DNA of 14,679 nt, taken from contig CAMLHI010000029.1 of assembly GCA_946479705.1 (NCBI GenBank), positions 1-14,679 on the forward strand. Direction: 5' to 3'. Below the pieces are notes generated by a model that was not told the DNA's origin, did no database searches, and saw nothing but the letters and a program-made list of their open reading frames with translations. Source of the DNA: an uncultured Oxalobacteraceae bacterium (GTDB taxonomy: Bacteria > Pseudomonadota > Gammaproteobacteria > Burkholderiales > Burkholderiaceae). Both the position numbers and the translations under genes were made by a program. Below, one piece after another: positions 6,658-13,920 of this stretch (positions within the stretch are counted from its first letter, which is position 1; each line of letters begins with the position of its first letter).

Positions 6658-7461
6658 TTAGGGGCGACGCCCGCCGCTGACCCGTTCGATGCCGGCCAGG
6701 TCGCGCCAGCTGGCCGCGCCGGTGTAGCCGGCGCGCTCCAGCAGCGCGCGCACGTCGGCCGCCTGATCGTAGCCGTGTTCCATCAGCAGCCAGCCGCCTG
6801 GCTCAAGGCATCCGGTGGCGCCATCGACGATGATGTGCAGCGCCGACAGTCCGTCCGCGTGATCGGTCAGCGCGCCGCGTGGCTCGAAACGCAAATCGCC
6901 TTGCGCCAGATGGCTGTCGTCGGCGCGGATGTAGGGCGGGTTGGAGACGATGATGTCGAAGCGTTCGCCGGCCAGCGCCGCGAACCAGTCGCTTTGCAAA
7001 AACCGCACGCTGGCGCCATTGGCCACGGCGTTCGCACTTGCCACCGCCAGCGCCGCCTCGCTGACATCGAGCGCGCTGACGGCGGCATCGGGCCGGGTGT
7101 GCGCCAGCGCCACCGCGATGGCGCCGCTGCCGGTGCCCATGTCGAGCACGCGCGCGCGTGGCGCCATGCGTTCGAGCGCCAGTTCGACCAGCAGTTCGGT
7201 GTCGGGACGGGGTATCAGCACCGCTTCATTGACGGCGAAGTCGAGCCCGAAGAATTCGCGCTTGCCGACGATGTAGGCGATCGGCTCGCCCTGCTGGCGG
7301 CGCGCCACCAGGGCATGCAGTGTCGCCAGTTCGGCTTCGCTGACCTCGCGCTCGGACTGGGTAATCAGCTGAATGCGCGTCAGGCCCAGCGCGTGGCACA
7401 GCAGGATGCGGTTTTCCAGCGCATCGAGCGGCAGCGCGGCCTGCAGGGCAGCCAGCTTCAC
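6658..7461 (-). CDS. prmC: Peptide chain release factor N5-glutamine methyltransferase
   Basis: A 267-residue SAM-dependent enzyme that methylates the glutamine of the GGQ motif in release factors 1 and 2, raising their efficiency in termination. The N-terminal helical substrate domain is followed by the SAM-binding loop LDMGTGSGA (106-114) and the catalytic NPPY (174-177). The start is the GTG at 7461-7459, which overlaps the dsbB stop in a GTGA arrangement, so translation is probably coupled. It is the last gene of the hemA-prfA-dsbB-prmC run, and its substrate RF1 is encoded two genes upstream. Residues from about 185 to the end are duplicated at 4192-4452 with a different C-terminal tail, so the present 3' end may itself have been exchanged by recombination. 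Confidence 0.95.
   Translation of the reverse strand: MKLAALQAALPLDALENRILLCHALGLTRIQLITQSEREVSEAELATLHALVARRQQGEPIAYIVGKREFFGLDFAVNEAVLIPRPDTELLVELALERMAPRARVLDMGTGSGAIAVALAHTRPDAAVSALDVSEAALAVASANAVANGASVRFLQSDWFAALAGERFDIIVSNPPYIRADDSHLAQGDLRFEPRGALTDHADGLSALHIIVDGATGCLEPGGWLLMEHGYDQAADVRALLERAGYTGAASWRDLAGIERVSGGRRP
6669..6909 (-). repeat. Direct repeat P2: prmC 3' end, partner of P1
   Basis: Matches about 4212-4452 in the same orientation, 2457 bases away. Identity is complete over 6755-6909 and falls to about 86% over 6678-6754 near the prmC stop. It forms the right boundary of the segment with the PQQ, lipoprotein and patatin-like genes. Confidence 0.95.
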
Positions 7462-7925
7462 CGGCGCCGCACCAGCGTGTACAGCAGCGCCGCCGTGACG
7501 ATCGCGAACCACACGGCCGACCACTGCGGAATCGACAGGCCGAGCACGCCGGAAGTGGCATCCTCGCACAGCCCGTCGGCCTGGAACAGCCACGGCATGG
7601 CCGTCGCGGTGGGGATCTTGTTGAGGAGGGTTTCCATCGGGTCCATCCCGCACGAAAAGCCGGGATGGGCCAGCACGTACAGGTGCTTGCCGACGTAACC
7701 CAGGCCGGTCAGCGACGCGATCAGGGCCAGCGCGTTCCACACCTTGGCCGGCCTGGTCCACGCCGCCAGCAGCGCGAAGGTACCGGCGAAGATGTAGGCG
7801 TAGCGCTGGATCACGCACAGCGGGCAGGGCAGCATGTCCTTGGCGTGCTGCAGATACAGGGCCGCGCCGATCAGGGCGTAACAGATCAGGCCGATGGCGG
7901 TAAGCAGTGTGCGGTTCTTGGGCAT
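7458..7925 (-). CDS. dsbB: Disulfide bond formation protein B
   Basis: A 155-residue inner-membrane protein that reoxidises DsbA and passes the electrons to quinone, supporting disulfide formation in exported proteins. Four hydrophobic membrane segments are visible. The first redox pair is C34-P-L-C37 in a periplasmic loop, and the second is C92 and C120 in the next long loop, as in characterised DsbB. Arg41, just after the CPLC segment (CVIQRY), is the usual quinone-site arginine. It sits between prfA (60 bases downstream of its stop) and prmC (overlapping by four bases). The proteobacterial order is more often hemA-prfA-prmC, so the insertion is notable. Confidence 0.95.
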   Translation of the reverse strand: MPKNRTLLTAIGLICYALIGAALYLQHAKDMLPCPLCVIQRYAYIFAGTFALLAAWTRPAKVWNALALIASLTGLGYVGKHLYVLAHPGFSCGMDPMETLLNKIPTATAMPWLFQADGLCEDATSGVLGLSIPQWSAVWFAIVTAALLYTLVRRR

Positions 7926-7985
7926 CTTGGATATCCGGGCAGGTGAGGGGCGGTGCCAGTGTAACGCGGCGCGCTTACCGTTGGC

Positions 7986-9062
7986 TTAATCGCCCAGCTG
8001 GGCCAGCAGTTCGGCCTGGTGCTCGGCCGCCAGCGCGTTGGTCAGTTCGGTCAGCTCGCCGTCCATGATGAAGTCCAGCTTGTACAAGGTCAGGTTGATG
8101 CGGTGGTCGGTCATGCGCCCCTGCGGGAAGTTGTAGGTGCGGATACGCTCGCTGCGGTCGCCCGAGCCGATCAGGCTCTTGCGGGTAGCCGCTTCCTTCG
8201 ACTGCTGCTCGCGCAGCTGCACGTCCTTGATGCGCGCGGCCAGCACCTTCAGGGCCTGGGCCTTGTTCTTGTGCTGGCTGCGGTCGTCCTGGCATTCGAC
8301 CACGATCCCGGTCGGCAGGTGGGTCAGGCGCACCGCCGAATCGGTCTTGTTGATGTGCTGCCCGCCCGCGCCCGAGGCGCGGAAGGTATCGATGCGCAGG
8401 TCGGCCGGGTTGATGTTGACGTCCTCGACTTCATCGGCTTCCGGCATCACTGCCACCGTGCAGGCCGAGGTGTGGATGCGGCCCTGGGTTTCGGTGGCGG
8501 GCACCCGCTGCACGCGGTGCCCGCCCGACTCGAACTTGAGCTTGGAGTAGGCGCCGTTGCCGACCAGGCGCACGATCACCTCGCGGTAGCCGCCCAGGTC
8601 CGAGGGCGATTCCGACACCATCTCCACCTGCCAGCGATTGCGCTCGGCGAAGCGGGTGTACATGCGCAGCAGGTCGCCCGCGAACAGGGCCGATTCGTCG
8701 CCGCCGGTGCCGGCGCGGATCTCCAGGAAGATGTTGCGCTCGTCGTTGGCGTCCTTCGGCAGCAGCATCTTTTGCAGGTCCATCTCCAGAGCGGCCACGC
8801 GCCCCTTGGCCGCTTCGATTTCCTCCTGCGCGAACTCCTTCATGTCCGGGTCGCCCAGCATCTCCTGGGCTTCCACGATGTCGCTCTGGGCGCGCTGGAA
8901 CTCCTTGTACAGCGCCACCAGCGGACCGATTTCGGCGTGCTCGCGCGTCATCTTGCGGTAGCTGTCCATGTTGGCGGTGGCGCCTTCATGCATGAGCAGT
9001 TCGTCGAGTTCGACAAGTCGGTTCGCCAATTGGTCCAGCTTGGCCAGCATCGATGGTTTCAT
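7986..9062 (-). CDS. prfA: Peptide chain release factor 1
   Basis: A 358-residue class I release factor that reads UAA and UAG stop codons and triggers peptide release in the ribosome. The codon-reading tripeptide PAT is at 188-190 (RVPATETQG), which separates RF1 from RF2 with its SPF. The catalytic GGQ is at 233-235 within [12 protein letters not shown]. The C-terminal basic block RSQHKNK is also typical. Length is normal (about 360). The frame opens 12 codons earlier, but ATG 9062 gives the conserved [11 protein letters not shown] start and is preceded by AAAGAG. It follows hemA by 71 bases on the same strand, a common bacterial pairing. Gln235 is the substrate of PrmC encoded downstream. 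Confidence 0.97.
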   Translation of the reverse strand: MKPSMLAKLDQLANRLVELDELLMHEGATANMDSYRKMTREHAEIGPLVALYKEFQRAQSDIVEAQEMLGDPDMKEFAQEEIEAAKGRVAALEMDLQKMLLPKDANDERNIFLEIRAGTGGDESALFAGDLLRMYTRFAERNRWQVEMVSESPSDLGGYREVIVRLVGNGAYSKLKFESGGHRVQRVPATETQGRIHTSACTVAVMPEADEVEDVNINPADLRIDTFRASGAGGQHINKTDSAVRLTHLPTGIVVECQDDRSQHKNKAQALKVLAARIKDVQLREQQSKEAATRKSLIGSGDRSERIRTYNFPQGRMTDHRINLTLYKLDFIMDGELTELTNALAAEHQAELLAQLGD

Positions 9063-9133
9063 GGGTACTCTTTGAAGGGGGACATGGCGCAGGGCCACAG
9101 GCCCGCGCGGGGAAAGGCGGAAAGGCGGGGGCG

Positions 9134-10408
9134 CTAACGGCGGCCGCGGAACAGCTGGGGCAGCAGGCTGGCGAGGCGGGCGCGCTCGTCACCCTGGGCG
9201 CGGTGCAGCGCCTGCTGCGGGCCGTGCAGGAACTTGGCGGTCAAGCCTTTGGAAAGCGCTTCGAGCACGGCTTCGGCATCGTCGCCGCGCGCCAGCATCT
9301 TGCGCGCGCGATCGAGTTCCAGCAGGCGCATGGCTTCGCCGTTCTCCTGCAGGTCCTGGATCACCGGCACCACGGCGCGGTCGTCGACCCAGTGCATGTA
9401 GGACTGCACGCGCAGGTCGATAATGGCTTCGGCCTGCGCCACCGCGGCCTGGCGGCTTTCGATGCCGCTCTGGACCACTTGCCCGAGATCGTCGACGGTG
9501 TACAGGAACACGTCGTCGAGGCGGGCGATTTCTGGCTCGATATCGCGCGGCACGGCCAGGTCGACCATGAACATCGGCTTGTGGCGGCGCGCCTTGACGG
9601 CCCGTTCGACCAGCCCCAGGCCGATCAGCGGCAGCGAGGAGGCGGTGCACGAGACCACGATGTCGAACTGGGACAGCTGCTCGGGCAGGGCGGCCAGGCG
9701 GATGGCCTTGCCGCCGAAGCGCTCGGCCAGCGCTTCGCCGCGTTCCATGGTGCGGTTGGCCACCGTGATCGAGCGCGGCTTGTGCGCCGCGAAGTGGGTG
9801 GCGCACAGTTCGATCATTTCGCCGGCGCCGATGAACAGCACGTTCTGGTCGGCGATCTTGTCGAAGATGCGTTCGGACAGGCGCACCGCGGCCGCCGCCA
9901 TCGACACGCTGTGCGCGCCGATCTCGGTGGTGCTGCGCACTTCCTTGGCGACCGAAAAACTGCGCTGGAACAGCTGGTGCAGATAGGTGCCCAGGCCGCC
10001 GGCTTCCTCGGCGTGGCGCACCGCGTCCTTCAACTGGCCGAGGATCTGCGGCTCGCCCAGCACCATCGAGTCGAGCCCGGAGGCGACCCGGAAGGCGTGG
10101 CGCACGGCGGCGTCCTGCGGCAGCATGTACAGGTGCTGGCGCAGCTCGTTGAAATCGAGCTTGTGGTAGTCGGCCAGGAAGTGGGCGCTGGCGTCGAGCG
10201 GATTGGGCACGTGGCTGGCCGCATACATCTCGGTGCGGTTGCAGGTCGACAGGATGGCGGCCTCGTCGGCGCCGCGGTCGTCCAGGCGCGCGAACCAGCT
10301 GCGCGCGGCCCGCACCGCCGTGCCCAGCTGCTCGGGCGCCAGCGCCAATTGCTCGCGCAGCGAGACTGGGGCAGTGGTGTGGTTCAGGCCGACGGCGAGG
10401 AGTTGCAT
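9134..10408 (-). CDS. hemA: Glutamyl-tRNA reductase
   Basis: A 424-residue enzyme that reduces glutamyl-tRNA to glutamate-1-semialdehyde with NADPH, the first committed step of haem synthesis by the C5 pathway. The N-terminus [19 protein letters not shown], the active-site cysteine C56 in STCNRTE, the [15 protein letters not shown] block (111-125) and the nucleotide-binding FIGAGEM (192-198) are all present. A C-terminal dimerisation helix region follows. ATG 10408 matches the family start; a TTG three codons upstream is less likely. The ribosome binding site is poor. A TATAAT box lies about 37 bases upstream, so the gene probably has its own promoter rather than depending on the response regulator gene 64 bases upstream. 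Confidence 0.97.
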   Translation of the reverse strand: MQLLAVGLNHTTAPVSLREQLALAPEQLGTAVRAARSWFARLDDRGADEAAILSTCNRTEMYAASHVPNPLDASAHFLADYHKLDFNELRQHLYMLPQDAAVRHAFRVASGLDSMVLGEPQILGQLKDAVRHAEEAGGLGTYLHQLFQRSFSVAKEVRSTTEIGAHSVSMAAAAVRLSERIFDKIADQNVLFIGAGEMIELCATHFAAHKPRSITVANRTMERGEALAERFGGKAIRLAALPEQLSQFDIVVSCTASSLPLIGLGLVERAVKARRHKPMFMVDLAVPRDIEPEIARLDDVFLYTVDDLGQVVQSGIESRQAAVAQAEAIIDLRVQSYMHWVDDRAVVPVIQDLQENGEAMRLLELDRARKMLARGDDAEAVLEALSKGLTAKFLHGPQQALHRAQGDERARLASLLPQLFRGRR

Positions 10409-10444
10409 GGCGATCAAGCGCGCAGGTAAACGAGGTGTGCCGTC

Positions 10445-10473
10445 ATTATACCCCCTGCCGTCGCAGGGTTGCT
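10445..10473 (-). promoter_or_regulatory. hemA promoter with hairpin in its spacer
   Basis: The minus strand has a perfect TATAAT -10 box (10445-10450), placing the start near 10438 and giving a leader of about 30 bases. The expected -35 position (10468-10473, AGCAAC) is poor. A CCCTGC-GACG-GCAGGG dyad (10453-10468) lies directly upstream of the -10 and could be a protein site, or part of a terminator for the upstream response regulator gene without a T run. Confidence 0.5.
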
Positions 10474-11171
10474 CAGGGGCTTGGGCTGCTTAGCTTTTCC
10501 AGACGGTAACCGTAGCTGTACACCGGAACCAGGCGGAAACCGTTCTCCGGTTTCAGGTGCAGCTTGTTGCGCACCCGTGAGACGTGGGTGTCCATGGTGC
10601 GCGAGGGCACGGCGGTTTCGCGGATCCACACCGATTCGTGGATGTAGGCGCGCGACAGGGGACGCCCGATGTTGCGGAAAAACAGCAGCGCCAGATAAAA
10701 CTCCTTGTGCGTCACGTCGATGACGGCGCCATCCATCAGCAGGCGGCCCGGGCGCGTTTCGAATACATACGGACCGAACTGAAGCTGCTCGGCACCACTC
10801 TGCGTGGGGTAGGCGCGGCGCAGCAGGGCTTGCACGCGGGCCACCAGCTCGCCGCGGCGCAGCGGCTTGATCACATAATCGTCGGCGCCGGCGGCAATCC
10901 CGCTGACGATGTCGTCTTCCGCCGAACTGTTGGTGAGAAACATCACGGGCGTTTGGGCCGACAATTTTTCCTTGGCCCGGCGCAGTACTTCCGCGCCCGG
11001 CAAGTCTGCCGCCTGCCAGTCCAGGATCAGCATGTCGGTGTTGTCTTTTCGCAACTGCGCCAGCATATCCTTGGCGCTGCCGAACGATTGACAGCTGTGG
11101 CCAGCTGCCGTCAGCACCTGGCAAATCAGGACTGCCTGGTTGTGATCGCTGTCTAAAACCGCAATTCTCAT
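10473..11171 (-). CDS. OmpR-type response regulator, orphan
   Basis: A 232-residue two-component regulator with an N-terminal receiver and a C-terminal winged-helix DNA-binding domain. In the receiver, D51 (LILDW) is the expected phosphorylation site, with T80 and K102 (IKP) in the switch positions. The acidic pocket reads L6-D7-S8-D9, so one of the usual adjacent acidic residues appears to be serine. The DNA-binding part contains [15 protein letters not shown], the recognition helix, and ends in the winged YSYGYRLE. No histidine kinase gene is near, so the signal and targets are unknown. The ATG at 11171 has no good ribosome binding site next to it. The gene has a likely extended -10 promoter and a leader hairpin. 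It lies upstream of hemA and downstream of minE on the same strand, but gaps of 64 and 312 bases argue for separate transcription. Confidence 0.9.
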   Translation of the reverse strand: MRIAVLDSDHNQAVLICQVLTAAGHSCQSFGSAKDMLAQLRKDNTDMLILDWQAADLPGAEVLRRAKEKLSAQTPVMFLTNSSAEDDIVSGIAAGADDYVIKPLRRGELVARVQALLRRAYPTQSGAEQLQFGPYVFETRPGRLLMDGAVIDVTHKEFYLALLFFRNIGRPLSRAYIHESVWIRETAVPSRTMDTHVSRVRNKLHLKPENGFRLVPVYSYGYRLEKLSSPSP

Positions 11172-11200
11172 GATAGGTGAACCCGCACTCCGACTTTGCC

Positions 11201-11216
11201 GTAGGACCGTTCCTAC
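11201..11216 (-). promoter_or_regulatory. Leader hairpin of the response regulator gene
   Basis: GTAGGA and TCCTAC form a perfect six-base stem around a four-base loop. It lies 30-45 bases before the start codon and downstream of the likely transcription start near 11235, so it would be in the 5' leader of the mRNA. It could also be an operator for a dimeric regulator. Confidence 0.4.
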
Positions 11217-11241
11217 AGTCTAGCCAAGGATAGTTACTCAG

Positions 11242-11250
11242 AATATAACA
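11242..11250 (-). promoter_or_regulatory. Possible extended -10 promoter of the response regulator gene
   Basis: The minus strand reads TGTTATATT, an extended -10 element in an AT-rich stretch. The -35 position is poor. It would give a leader of about 65 bases. The rest of the 312-base gap between this gene and minE (to 11483) shows no gene that I can support. Confidence 0.4.
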
Positions 11251-11399
11251 GACTTTTACAATTAAACATTCATTGCGAAGAAGAAATTTACGTTTTGCAA
11301 CAACAACTGCCTCTTCTTTCATCACCAAAGGTACACCGGAACGGGTCACCCGGCAATAAATTTTAAGTCTGCAAGGAAATAATGAGGACTGGAAATGAC

Positions 11400-11425
11400 T
11401 TCAGCCGGCGCGCGGGCCGGCTGAA
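11400..11425 (-). terminator. Hairpin downstream of minE, probable minCDE terminator
   Basis: TTCAGCCGGC (11400-11409) and GCCGGCTGAA (11416-11425) form a perfect ten-base stem with a six-base loop, about 60 bases after the minE stop. The following minus-strand sequence GTCATTTCC is only weakly T-rich, so efficiency is uncertain. Confidence 0.55.
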
Positions 11426-11483
11426 TCAAGCGGGGAGGGAAGGGTTTTCCCCGGCCGCGGCGGGCGCCGGGCCGGGAGGGGGA

Positions 11484-11735
11484 TCAGGCGTCGGGGAGTA
11501 CGACGTTGACGTCGAGCACTTCCAGGTTGCCCTGGCGGTCCAGCGAAATCTTGATGTCGTCGGCGTTGACCTTGGTGTACTTCGAGATCACCTCGATCAG
11601 TTCGCGGTGCAGGGCCGGCAGGAAGTCCGGGCCGGCGCGGTTGGTGCGCTCGCGCGCGATGATGATCTGCAGCCGTTCCTTGGCCGCCGACGCGCTCTTC
11701 GGCTTGGAGGCAAACAGGAAGTCGAGCAAGGCCAT
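11484..11735 (-). CDS. minE: Cell division topological specificity factor
   Basis: An 83-residue protein that stimulates MinD ATPase, displaces MinC and drives the pole-to-pole oscillation that keeps the division site at mid-cell. The N-terminal MALLDFLFASKPKSA is the membrane-targeting helix. The following AAKERLQIIIARERTNR segment is the MinD-binding helix or strand, and the ISKYTKVNADDI part begins the dimerisation domain. Length is normal. The ATG at 11735 lies one base after the minD stop, so the two are probably translationally coupled and made in a fixed ratio. It is the last gene of minCDE and is followed by a ten-base-stem hairpin. Confidence 0.96.
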   Translation of the reverse strand: MALLDFLFASKPKSASAAKERLQIIIARERTNRAGPDFLPALHRELIEVISKYTKVNADDIKISLDRQGNLEVLDVNVVLPDA

Positions 11736-11736
11736 A

Positions 11737-12552
11737 TCACTTCACCCCAAAGATACGCTGCAGGAAGCCGGGTTTTTCGTAGGCGGTAAAGCGCAGCGGA
11801 ATGTCCTGGCCGAGAAAGCGCGACACCACGTCCTCGTAGGCTTCGGCCACGTCGGTGCCCTTGAAGTGGATCGCCGGATTGCCCTGGTTGGAGGCGTGCA
11901 GCACCGATTCCGATTCCGGAATGATGCCGATCAGCGGAATGCGCAGGATTTCCTGCACGTCCTGGTAGGACAGCATTTCGTCGTTCTCGACCCGTTTCGG
12001 CGAGTAGCGCGTGATCAAGAGGTGTTCCTTGACCGGTTCGGCGCCGGTCTGGGCGCGGCGCGATTTGGCCTGGATGATGCCGAGGATGCGGTCCGAATCG
12101 CGCACCGAGGACACTTCCGGATTGGTCACGATGATGGCTTCGTCGGCGAAGGTCAGCGCCATCAGCGCGCCGTGCTCGATGCCGGCCGGCGAATCGCAGA
12201 TGATGTACTCGAAGCCCATGTTGATCAGCTCATTGAGCACCCGCTCGACGCCCTGCTCGGACAGGGCATCCTTGTCGCGCGTCTGCGAGGCCGGCAGGAT
12301 GAACAGGTTGTCGCAGTGCTTGTCCTTGATGAGGGCCTGGTTCAGGGACGCTTCGCCATTGATCACGTTGATCAGGTCATACACCACGCGGCGTTCGCAA
12401 CCCATGATCAGGTCGAGGTTGCGCAGGCCGACGTCGAAGTCGAGCACTGCGGTCTTGTGGCCGCGCGAGGCCAGGCCGGTCGAGAAGCTGGCGCTGGAGG
12501 TAGTCTTGCCGACACCACCTTTGCCGGACGTAACAACAATAATTCTTGCCAC
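11737..12552 (-). CDS. minD: Septum site-determining ATPase
   Basis: A 271-residue ParA/MinD-family ATPase. With ATP it dimerises on the inner membrane, recruits MinC to block FtsZ rings, and is released by MinE. The deviant Walker A motif GKGGVGKTT is at residues 10-18 with both lysines (11 and 16). The C-terminal FLQRIFGVK is the amphipathic membrane-targeting helix. Length matches the family. The start is GTG at 12552, preceded by AAAGGA at good spacing. It lies 80 bases downstream of minC, a gap that holds a long hairpin, and one base from minE. Confidence 0.97.
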   Translation of the reverse strand: MARIIVVTSGKGGVGKTTSSASFSTGLASRGHKTAVLDFDVGLRNLDLIMGCERRVVYDLINVINGEASLNQALIKDKHCDNLFILPASQTRDKDALSEQGVERVLNELINMGFEYIICDSPAGIEHGALMALTFADEAIIVTNPEVSSVRDSDRILGIIQAKSRRAQTGAEPVKEHLLITRYSPKRVENDEMLSYQDVQEILRIPLIGIIPESESVLHASNQGNPAIHFKGTDVAEAYEDVVSRFLGQDIPLRFTAYEKPGFLQRIFGVK

Positions 12553-12577
12553 TGTAGGGTCCTTTTTTTGTGTCAGA

Positions 12578-12630
12578 GCTTGAGAGTTTTTCGGGCGTGA
12601 TGAGCGGGCATGATCGAAAGACTCTCAAGC
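12578..12630 (-). promoter_or_regulatory. Long hairpin between minC and minD
   Basis: GCTTGAGAGT (12578-12587) and ACTCTCAAGC (12621-12630) pair perfectly, and the stem continues inward (TTTTTCG side with CGAAAG side) to 16 positions with a single mismatch in the transcribed strand. The loop is about 21 bases. It starts two bases after the minC stop and ends about 25 bases before the minD start. No T run follows it in the direction of transcription, so it looks more like an mRNA-stability or processing element than a terminator. Confidence 0.6.
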
Positions 12631-12632
12631 GC

Positions 12633-13430
12633 TTAGGTTTGGGCGCGGGATGCCGGGGTGAGCGATAGTATATCGATGCGGTCGCCGACCAGGCGGATCT
12701 GGGCGGCCTTGTGCGCCAGCGCCGGCGGAAAGCCTTCGTCGAAAGTGCGGTACACACCGGCGATCGACACCAGCTCGGGTTGCATACTGAGCGCGAAAAT
12801 GCGTGCATCGGCATTGCCCGAGGCACCCGCCAGGGCGCGCCCGTTCAGGGTCGAATACACATGGATGCTGCCGTCGGCGATGATCTCGGCGCCATTGTTG
12901 ACCACTGCCGTGACGATCAGGTCGCAGCCGCGCGCGTACACGCGCTGGCCGGCGCGCACCGGCTGGTCGATGATCATGGCGCCGGGCGCCACCAGCGCGG
13001 TCGCGGCCACCGGGGCTGGCGGGGGCGCTGGCGGCGGGGCGGGAATCGGGGCCGGCGCGGCCGTCAGCGTGGGCGGGGCCTCGCTGTCGGCGCGCGGCTT
13101 GACGCCGCTGCTGCCGTCGTCGATCGACAGGCCGTGCGCGCGGATCGATTCATGCATGGTGGCTGGCGCGCCGCGCACGGCCACCGCGTTGAGGCGGTAT
13201 TTCTTCAGCAGCGCCACCAGCTTGTCCCACTCGAAATGGGGCACGTGGGGCGCCACCGCGCTGACGTCGATGACCGCGAATTCGTCTTCGAAGAAGTCGG
13301 AGACGCCGCCGGTCATCTGCTTCAGGGCCGCGTCGATGGCCAGCGGATCCGCCGAGTGCAGGATCGTGGAGATCGCAACGACCGTGGAGATCTTGATTTC
13401 GATGGGCAGTGTGGACGGGCTTTTGAGCAT
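12633..13430 (-). CDS. minC: Septum site-determining FtsZ inhibitor
   Basis: A 265-residue FtsZ-assembly inhibitor, brought to the membrane by MinD. The N-terminal domain (about 1-105) carries the FtsZ-disrupting fold. A proline- and alanine-rich linker (about 118-147, with APPPAPPPAP at 131-140) follows, and the C-terminal beta-helix domain (about 150-255) contains RAGQRVYARG, DGSIHVYSTLNGRALAGA and ARIFALSMQPELVSIAG, the MinD-binding and dimerising part. The family's usual YARGGDL reads YARGCDL here. I chose ATG 13430 because the protein then begins like other MinC proteins and leaves about 40 bases of leader; ATG 13463 would sit too close to the likely transcription start. Neither has a clear ribosome binding site. 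Confidence 0.93.
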   Translation of the reverse strand: MLKSPSTLPIEIKISTVVAISTILHSADPLAIDAALKQMTGGVSDFFEDEFAVIDVSAVAPHVPHFEWDKLVALLKKYRLNAVAVRGAPATMHESIRAHGLSIDDGSSGVKPRADSEAPPTLTAAPAPIPAPPPAPPPAPVAATALVAPGAMIIDQPVRAGQRVYARGCDLIVTAVVNNGAEIIADGSIHVYSTLNGRALAGASGNADARIFALSMQPELVSIAGVYRTFDEGFPPALAHKAAQIRLVGDRIDILSLTPASRAQT

Positions 13431-13478
13431 GACGAGTCGTGAGAGGTGGGCTAGGCCCAACATGGCGCAGGCTCGTGC

Positions 13479-13484
13479 ATTCTA
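13479..13484 (-). promoter_or_regulatory. Possible -10 box of the minCDE promoter
   Basis: TAGAAT on the minus strand, five of six consensus bases, about 49 bases before the chosen minC start. No good -35 is visible 16-18 bases upstream. A seven-base dyad, AGTTGCC (13509-13515) with GGCAACT (13531-13537), lies just upstream and could be a binding site. Confidence 0.35.
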
Positions 13485-13795
13485 CTGTGAAAATTGCCGC
13501 AAGGGGAGAGTTGCCCCGCATGTTCCGCGAGGCAACTGCTTAGGAAGCTGGGAGTTCGTCGGACGTGCCCGAGCAGCGCGCCAGAACGTTGCCGATCAGG
13601 ACGCAAATGCTCTTCATAGCTCGGGCTATGGCGAGGGGCCGTGGCGACAAAATGCGCGCCAGGCGCACAGCATTCGTTATGGTCTTTTAATGACTTGGAC
13701 AGTTCGTCGGCGCCATCGGTGCGTCACCATTCAGGCAGTGTCGATGAAGGGGCAAACAGGCAATTTTGCGGGCGCGAAAATCACGTCCAGATGCG
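13485..13795. other. Gene-free stretch upstream of minC
   Basis: I see no protein or structured RNA I can name here. The notable elements are the AGTTGCC/GGCAACT dyad at 13509-13537 and a perfect CATAGC-TCGG-GCTATG palindrome at 13615-13630. Frames that cross the region are continuations of antisense frames from minC and have no family features. Confidence 0.6.
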
Positions 13796-13822
13796 ACAAA
13801 CCCGCCGATAGGGCGGGTTTGT
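13796..13822. terminator. Rho-independent terminator hairpin, possibly bidirectional
   Basis: An 11-base perfect stem (13796-13806 with 13812-13822) and a five-base loop. The stem has GC-rich tops and A/T-rich feet, giving TTTGTCTTG after it on the plus strand and TTTGTCGC on the minus strand. Confidence 0.6.
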
Positions 13823-13914
13823 CTTGAATCGGGGCGGTCCCGTAAGCGGGACCAAAAACTAACCTAGCGTCGTCACCAGTATGGCGTCTGGGAGAGAACT
13901 TAGCCCAGGGCTGC
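13796..13914 (-). ncRNA. Candidate small RNA, about 120 bases
   Basis: A self-contained transcription unit on the minus strand: a near-consensus promoter at 13921-13949, a first short stem (CTGGG with CCCAG), a strong hairpin GGTCCCG-CTTA-CGGGACC (13836-13853), and a final hairpin ACAAACCCGCC / GGCGGGTTTGT (13796-13822) able to end transcription. There is no start codon with a sensible frame inside. It does not match 6S, 4.5S, tmRNA or RNase P RNA as I know them. The final hairpin is followed by a somewhat more T-rich sequence on the plus strand, so it may serve the other direction instead. The start near 13914 is predicted only. Confidence 0.4.
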
Positions 13915-13920
13915 GCTCAC

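Noticed and set aside
3381..6909. Insertion sequence or integrase-driven island
   Set aside because: No transposase, integrase, terminal inverted repeats or short target duplications were found. The repeats are pieces of resident genes, which fits homologous recombination better.
11172..11349. Open frame upstream of the response regulator gene on the minus strand
   Set aside because: It continues into a wrong frame of the response regulator gene, has no recognisable domain, and overlaps the promoter and leader hairpin.
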